DNA of 64,000 bases from Sulfuricurvum sp. IAE1 (GTDB lineage Bacteria; Campylobacterota; Campylobacteria; Campylobacterales; Sulfurimonadaceae): assembly GCF_004347735.1 (NCBI RefSeq), contig NZ_SLTI01000063.1:124001-188000 (forward strand), read 5' to 3'. Under the pieces are notes generated by a model. It saw only the letters and a list, made by a program, of their open reading frames with translations. It ran no database searches and was not told the DNA's origin. The translations under genes and the position numbers were made by a program. Below, piece by piece: positions 53,145-64,000 of this stretch; the stretch's first letter is position 1, and each line of letters starts with the position of its first letter.

Positions 53145-53675
53145 ATGGCACATCGTTGGTACTCGATTCAAACGTATGCCGGCAGTGAGCGAAGCGTCAA
53201 AGCGGCGATCGAAAACATCATTGCCGAAAATCATCTCGAAGACGTAATCACCGAAGTCATCGTTCCGACCGAAGACGTCATCGAAGTTAAAAACGGTAAA
53301 AAGAAAATTTCTGAGCGTTCTTTGTACTCGGGTTACGTGTTCGCGAACATGGATCTGAGCATCGACCTTCAGCACAAAATCCAGTCTCTGCCGCGCGTTG
53401 CGGGATTTATCGGGGAAGCGAATAAGCCGACTCCGCTCAGTGACAGCGACATCAAAGTCATCCTCGACCGGGTAACGAACCGCTCGGCGCCCAAACCGAA
53501 GGTTTTCTTCGACAACGGCGAAATGGTACGTATCGTGGACGGTCCGTTTGCGAACTTTACCGGTACCGTGGATGAATACGATCTTGAGCACGGTACGTTG
53601 AAACTCAATGTTTCAATCTTCGGCCGAAGCACTCCGGTCGACATTTCGTATACTCAAGTCGAAAAAATCATTTAA
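53145..53675 (+). CDS. nusG: Transcription termination/antitermination protein NusG
   Basis: 176 residues. The NGN domain begins HRWYSIQTYAGSERSVKAAI, and the KOW motif (about 120-150) has GEMVRIVDGPFANFTGTVDE. Bridges RNA polymerase with Rho or the ribosome. AAGGAAAGAAC precedes the ATG. Co-transcribed with secE and rplK. Confidence 0.96.
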   Translation: MAHRWYSIQTYAGSERSVKAAIENIIAENHLEDVITEVIVPTEDVIEVKNGKKKISERSLYSGYVFANMDLSIDLQHKIQSLPRVAGFIGEANKPTPLSDSDIKVILDRVTNRSAPKPKVFFDNGEMVRIVDGPFANFTGTVDEYDLEHGTLKLNVSIFGRSTPVDISYTQVEKII

Positions 53676-53696
53676 TCTCAAAAAAAGGAAGCACAA

Positions 53697-54122
53697 ATGG
53701 CAAAGAAAATAGCTGGCTACATCAAGTTGCAAATTCAAGCCGGTGCGGCTAACCCGGCTCCTCCGGTTGGTCCTGCCCTTGGTCAACGCGGTGTTAACAT
53801 CATGGAATTCTGTAAAGCGTTCAACGAGCGTACAAAAGATAAAGCGGGTTACAAACTCCCGACCGTTATCACGGTTTACGCTGATAAAACCTTCTCTTTC
53901 ATCACAAAGCAGCCTTCAAACACTGCATTGATCATGGAAAAAGCAGGGATCAAAAAAGGGTCTGATAATCCGCTTAAAAACAAAGTGGCGAAAATCACAA
54001 AAGCCCAGATCATGGAAATCGTCAAGCAAAAAATGCAAGACATGAACACGGACGATGCCGAATCCGCTGCGCGTACAATCGCCGGATCTGCTCGCTCTAT
54101 GGGTATCGACGTCGTCGAATAA
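53697..54122 (+). CDS. rplK: 50S ribosomal protein L11
   Basis: 141 residues starting [20 protein letters not shown], with the proline-rich [15 protein letters not shown] that touches the GTPase centre. Normal length. AAAGGAAGCAC precedes it. Confidence 0.97.
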   Translation: MAKKIAGYIKLQIQAGAANPAPPVGPALGQRGVNIMEFCKAFNERTKDKAGYKLPTVITVYADKTFSFITKQPSNTALIMEKAGIKKGSDNPLKNKVAKITKAQIMEIVKQKMQDMNTDDAESAARTIAGSARSMGIDVVE

Positions 54123-54137
54123 CACATTACTCTTCGA

Positions 54138-54161
54138 CCGCAAAGAGGCTAATCCCTGCGG
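54138..54161 (+). promoter_or_regulatory. Hairpin in the rplA leader
   Basis: CCGCA (54138-54142) and TGCGG (54157-54161) enclose AAGAGGCTAATCCC. A possible L1-binding site placed before rplA instead of rplK. No proof beyond shape. Confidence 0.3.
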
Positions 54162-54187
54162 CAGATTCTAGAAATGGAGAATTCATT

Positions 54188-54883
54188 ATGGCAAGTAAAC
54201 GCTATAAACAACTAAGTGAAAAAATCGATCTGGCGAAAAGCTACACTGTAGACGATGCGTCAACGGCAATTAAAGAACTCAAATCGGCAAAATTCGACGA
54301 GACCGTTGAAATTGCTTTGAACCTCGGTGTAGATCCACGTCACGCTGATCAAATGATCCGTGGTGCGGTTGTGCTTCCACACGGAACAGGGAAAGTGGTG
54401 CGTGTCGCCGTTTTCGCAAAAGGCGCAAAAGTGGATGAGGCCAAAGCAGCGGGTGCAGACATCGTCGGTGCCGAAGATCTCGTAGACGAAATCAAAGCGG
54501 GCAACATCAATTTCGACATCGTTGTCGCCGCTCCCGATTGTATGGGACTTGTCGGTCAGGTAGGACGTATCCTCGGGCCAAAAGGTATGATGCCGAACCC
54601 TAAAACCGGAACCGTTACCGCAGAAGTCGGTAAAGCGGTCAGCAACGTTAAAGGCGGCCAGGTAAACTTCCGTGTTGACAAAAAAGGGAACATCCACGCC
54701 GGTATCGGTAAAGTAAGCTTTGATTCGGACAAAATCGCCGAAAACATCAAAGCATTCGTCGGTGCGATCAACCGTGCGAAACCTTCAACGGCAAAAGGCC
54801 GTTACATCAAAAACGCGGCGCTCTCATTGACAATGAGCCCCGCGATCAAATTCGATACCCAAGAACTTTTGGATATCCGCTAA
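54188..54883 (+). CDS. rplA: 50S ribosomal protein L1
   Basis: 231 residues. Family blocks [20 protein letters not shown] and [19 protein letters not shown] are present. L1 forms the mobile stalk at the ribosomal E site and often represses its own operon. GGAGAATTCATT precedes the ATG. A hairpin follows the stop. Confidence 0.97.
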   Translation: MASKRYKQLSEKIDLAKSYTVDDASTAIKELKSAKFDETVEIALNLGVDPRHADQMIRGAVVLPHGTGKVVRVAVFAKGAKVDEAKAAGADIVGAEDLVDEIKAGNINFDIVVAAPDCMGLVGQVGRILGPKGMMPNPKTGTVTAEVGKAVSNVKGGQVNFRVDKKGNIHAGIGKVSFDSDKIAENIKAFVGAINRAKPSTAKGRYIKNAALSLTMSPAIKFDTQELLDIR

Positions 54884-54892
54884 ACGAACAGC

Positions 54893-54910
54893 AAAGGCGC
54901 AAGCGCCTTT
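54893..54910 (+). terminator. Hairpin after rplA (attenuator)
   Basis: AAAGGCG / CGCCTTT with loop CAAG, then ATCTTATGG. Probably a partial terminator ahead of the rplJL unit. Confidence 0.4.
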
Positions 54911-54914
54911 ATCT

Positions 54915-54996
54915 TATGGACTGAAGACAGTAGGGGGCCTGTGCCTTAATCGGTGAATACCGCCCCGCTTGAAGTCATGTCTGGAAAGGAGAAACG
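54915..54996 (+). promoter_or_regulatory. L10 leader-type regulatory RNA before rplJ
   Basis: The leader carries GAAGACAGTAGG, CCTTAATCGGTG and then CCGC/GCTT elements in the order seen in bacterial L10 leaders, where the L10-L12 complex binds and represses translation. GGAAAGGAG is the rplJ ribosome site at its end. Confidence 0.55.
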
Positions 54997-55476
54997 ATGA
55001 ACAAAACGCAAAAAGCTGAGATTGTTAACACTCTTACCGAAGAGTTCAAATCGGCAAAAGCAGTCGTTATGTGTGATTATCGCGGTCTCACCGTTGCAGA
55101 CCTCGAATCATTGCGCAAAATCGCACGTGCTAAAGAAGCGAAAGTACAGGTTGTTAAAAACACCCTTGCGACAATCGCTCTGAATAATGCCGGAATGAGC
55201 GGTATCAATATCAAAGATACCAACATTTTCGTATGGGGTGAAGACGCTATCGCCGCTTCAAAAGTTGCTGTTGATTTCGGTAAAGACAACGATAAGTTCG
55301 CTATCCGTACCGCATACATCGACGGTGAAGCTGCCGATGAGAAAAAAGTCCGTGCATTTGCTACGCTCCCAGGCCGCGAAGAGTTGCTTGGAATGCTCGC
55401 ATCTGTCTGGATGGGTCCGGTTCGCAACTTTACGATCGGTCTCGATGCGCTTAAACGCAAAAAAGAAGAAGCGTAA
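54997..55476 (+). CDS. rplJ: 50S ribosomal protein L10
   Basis: 159 residues, typical. AKAVVMCDYRGLTVADLESLRK and KVQVVKNTLA at the N-terminus are those of L10; the C-terminal helix binds L7/L12 dimers. Preceded by the regulatory leader. Confidence 0.96.
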   Translation: MNKTQKAEIVNTLTEEFKSAKAVVMCDYRGLTVADLESLRKIARAKEAKVQVVKNTLATIALNNAGMSGINIKDTNIFVWGEDAIAASKVAVDFGKDNDKFAIRTAYIDGEAADEKKVRAFATLPGREELLGMLASVWMGPVRNFTIGLDALKRKKEEA

Positions 55477-55551
55477 TCCTTTTATACAAAAGCATTGCGT
55501 CGCTGCCTAGGCAGCAAAAAATAAAAACAGAATATCCATAAGGAGAATACC

Positions 55552-55923
55552 ATGGCTGTAACAAAAGAAGATGTTCTTGAGTTTATCTCAAACCTTTCAG
55601 TACTCGAGCTTTCTGAGCTTGTAAAAGAATTCGAAGAAAAATTTGGTGTATCTGCTCAGCCTGTAGCGGTTGCCGGCGGTGCCGTAGCAGCTGTTGCCGC
55701 TGAAGAAGAAAAAACTGAGTTCGACGTCATCCTTAAAGACGGCGGAGACAAAAAAATCAACGTTATTAAAGTTGTTCGCGGTCTTACAGGTCTTGGCCTT
55801 AAAGAAGCGAAAGACGCGGTTGAAGGCGCACCTACAACTATCAAAGAAGGCGTTGCGAAAGACGTTGCTGAAGCAGCGAAAAAAGAGCTTGAAGAAGCTG
55901 GCGCTGTCGTCGAAATCAAATAA
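55552..55923 (+). CDS. rplL: 50S ribosomal protein L7/L12
   Basis: 123 residues: N-terminal dimer helix region, an Ala/Val/Gly hinge ([16 protein letters not shown], about 38-53), and the C-terminal domain with [21 protein letters not shown]. Recruits translation GTPases. AAGGAGAATACC is its strong ribosome site. Several hairpins follow. Confidence 0.97.
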   Translation: MAVTKEDVLEFISNLSVLELSELVKEFEEKFGVSAQPVAVAGGAVAAVAAEEEKTEFDVILKDGGDKKINVIKVVRGLTGLGLKEAKDAVEGAPTTIKEGVAKDVAEAAKKELEEAGAVVEIK

Positions 55924-55936
55924 TCATTCAATGATT

Positions 55937-56065
55937 GGGGCTTTTGCCCCGCCTCCCACAGGGCACTTTACGGAACAGATTTTTATCTGCTCGGTAAAGT
56001 GCCCATACGTCGTTATAGGCTCAGGGACGCCTGAGCTGTAGACTTTGCACTTATCCCTATGGGAT
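55937..56065 (+). promoter_or_regulatory. Array of hairpins between rplL and rpoB
   Basis: Four stems in series: GGGGC/GCCCC (55937-55950), an 11-bp stem GGGCACTTTAC/GTAAAGTGCCC with inner CAGAT/ATCTG (55961-56004), GCTCAGG/CCTGAGC (56019-56036), and ATCCC/GGGAT (56053-56065). This is where E. coli has its attenuator and RNase III site, so partial termination or processing is likely. Confidence 0.5.
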
Positions 56066-56081
56066 CAAAAACTTCGATTGA

Positions 56082-64000
<7,919 letters not shown>

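Overview
The window looks like a chromosome segment from a Campylobacterota bacterium, most likely a free-living Sulfurimonas/Sulfuricurvum-type organism. This is inferred from the protein families: an undivided cytochrome b with a diheme c1 subunit, a QueE carrying a CNLTCEGFGC loop, and rpoB and rpoC as separate overlapping genes rather than the fused gene of Helicobacter. The gene order also fits: rpmJ-rpsM-rpsK-rpsD-rpoA-rplQ, then tRNA-tuf-rpmG-tRNA-secE-nusG-rplKAJL-rpoBC. No rRNA gene and no CRISPR array were seen.

Positions 1 to about 21,200 are an AT-rich accessory island. From left to right it holds: (i) a rightward, translationally coupled pair, an Orc/Cdc6-like ATPase cut by the window edge and a CARF-like Rossmann protein; (ii) a leftward four-gene cassette with overlapping genes, read as GHKL (MutL/MORC-like) ATPase, Z1-domain helicase, DUF4420 PD-(D/E)XK nuclease and AIPR protein, a known but poorly understood restriction-like arrangement, here without a methyltransferase in view; (iii) a leftward Tn7-like transposition operon tnsA-tnsB-tnsC-tniQ; (iv) a rightward tetR-SMR-adaptor-RND-OMF multidrug efflux operon with two operator-like palindromes upstream. 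A Tn7-type terminus (TGT plus ACAATAAAGT, reading inward) ends at 21,200, exactly where the base composition changes. A related AT-rich segment lies next to tnsA. The defence genes and the efflux operon are therefore probably cargo of one or two Tn7-like elements whose left end is outside the window.

From 21,200 on, the DNA is GC-richer and typical core genome. It starts with an uncharacterised gene and the cytochrome bc1 operon (petABC plus a c'-like cytochrome). Next come cofactor genes (moaA, queE, queD, moeA), rRNA methyltransferases (rsmE, rsmI, rlmB), rpmE, two uncharacterised envelope proteins, a class I aminotransferase with homoserine dehydrogenase, and the alpha ribosomal operon. 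After that follow nfu, a TPR protein, murE, a 2Fe-2S ferredoxin, panD, a YbaB protein, a polyprenyl synthase, tkt, a SpoU methyltransferase, a thioredoxin-like protein, a radical SAM protein, mgtE, a cation/proton antiporter and yaaA.

The right end (50.8-64 kb) is the translation/transcription cluster. Four tRNAs (Thr, Tyr, Gly, Thr) precede tuf in the same order as thrU-tyrU-glyT-thrT-tufB of E. coli. They are followed by rpmG, tRNA-Trp, secE, nusG, rplK, rplA, rplJ, rplL, rpoB and a truncated rpoC. Structured leaders before rplA, rplJ and rpoB suggest the usual ribosomal-protein feedback and attenuation. No stretch longer than about 300 bases lacks a gene.
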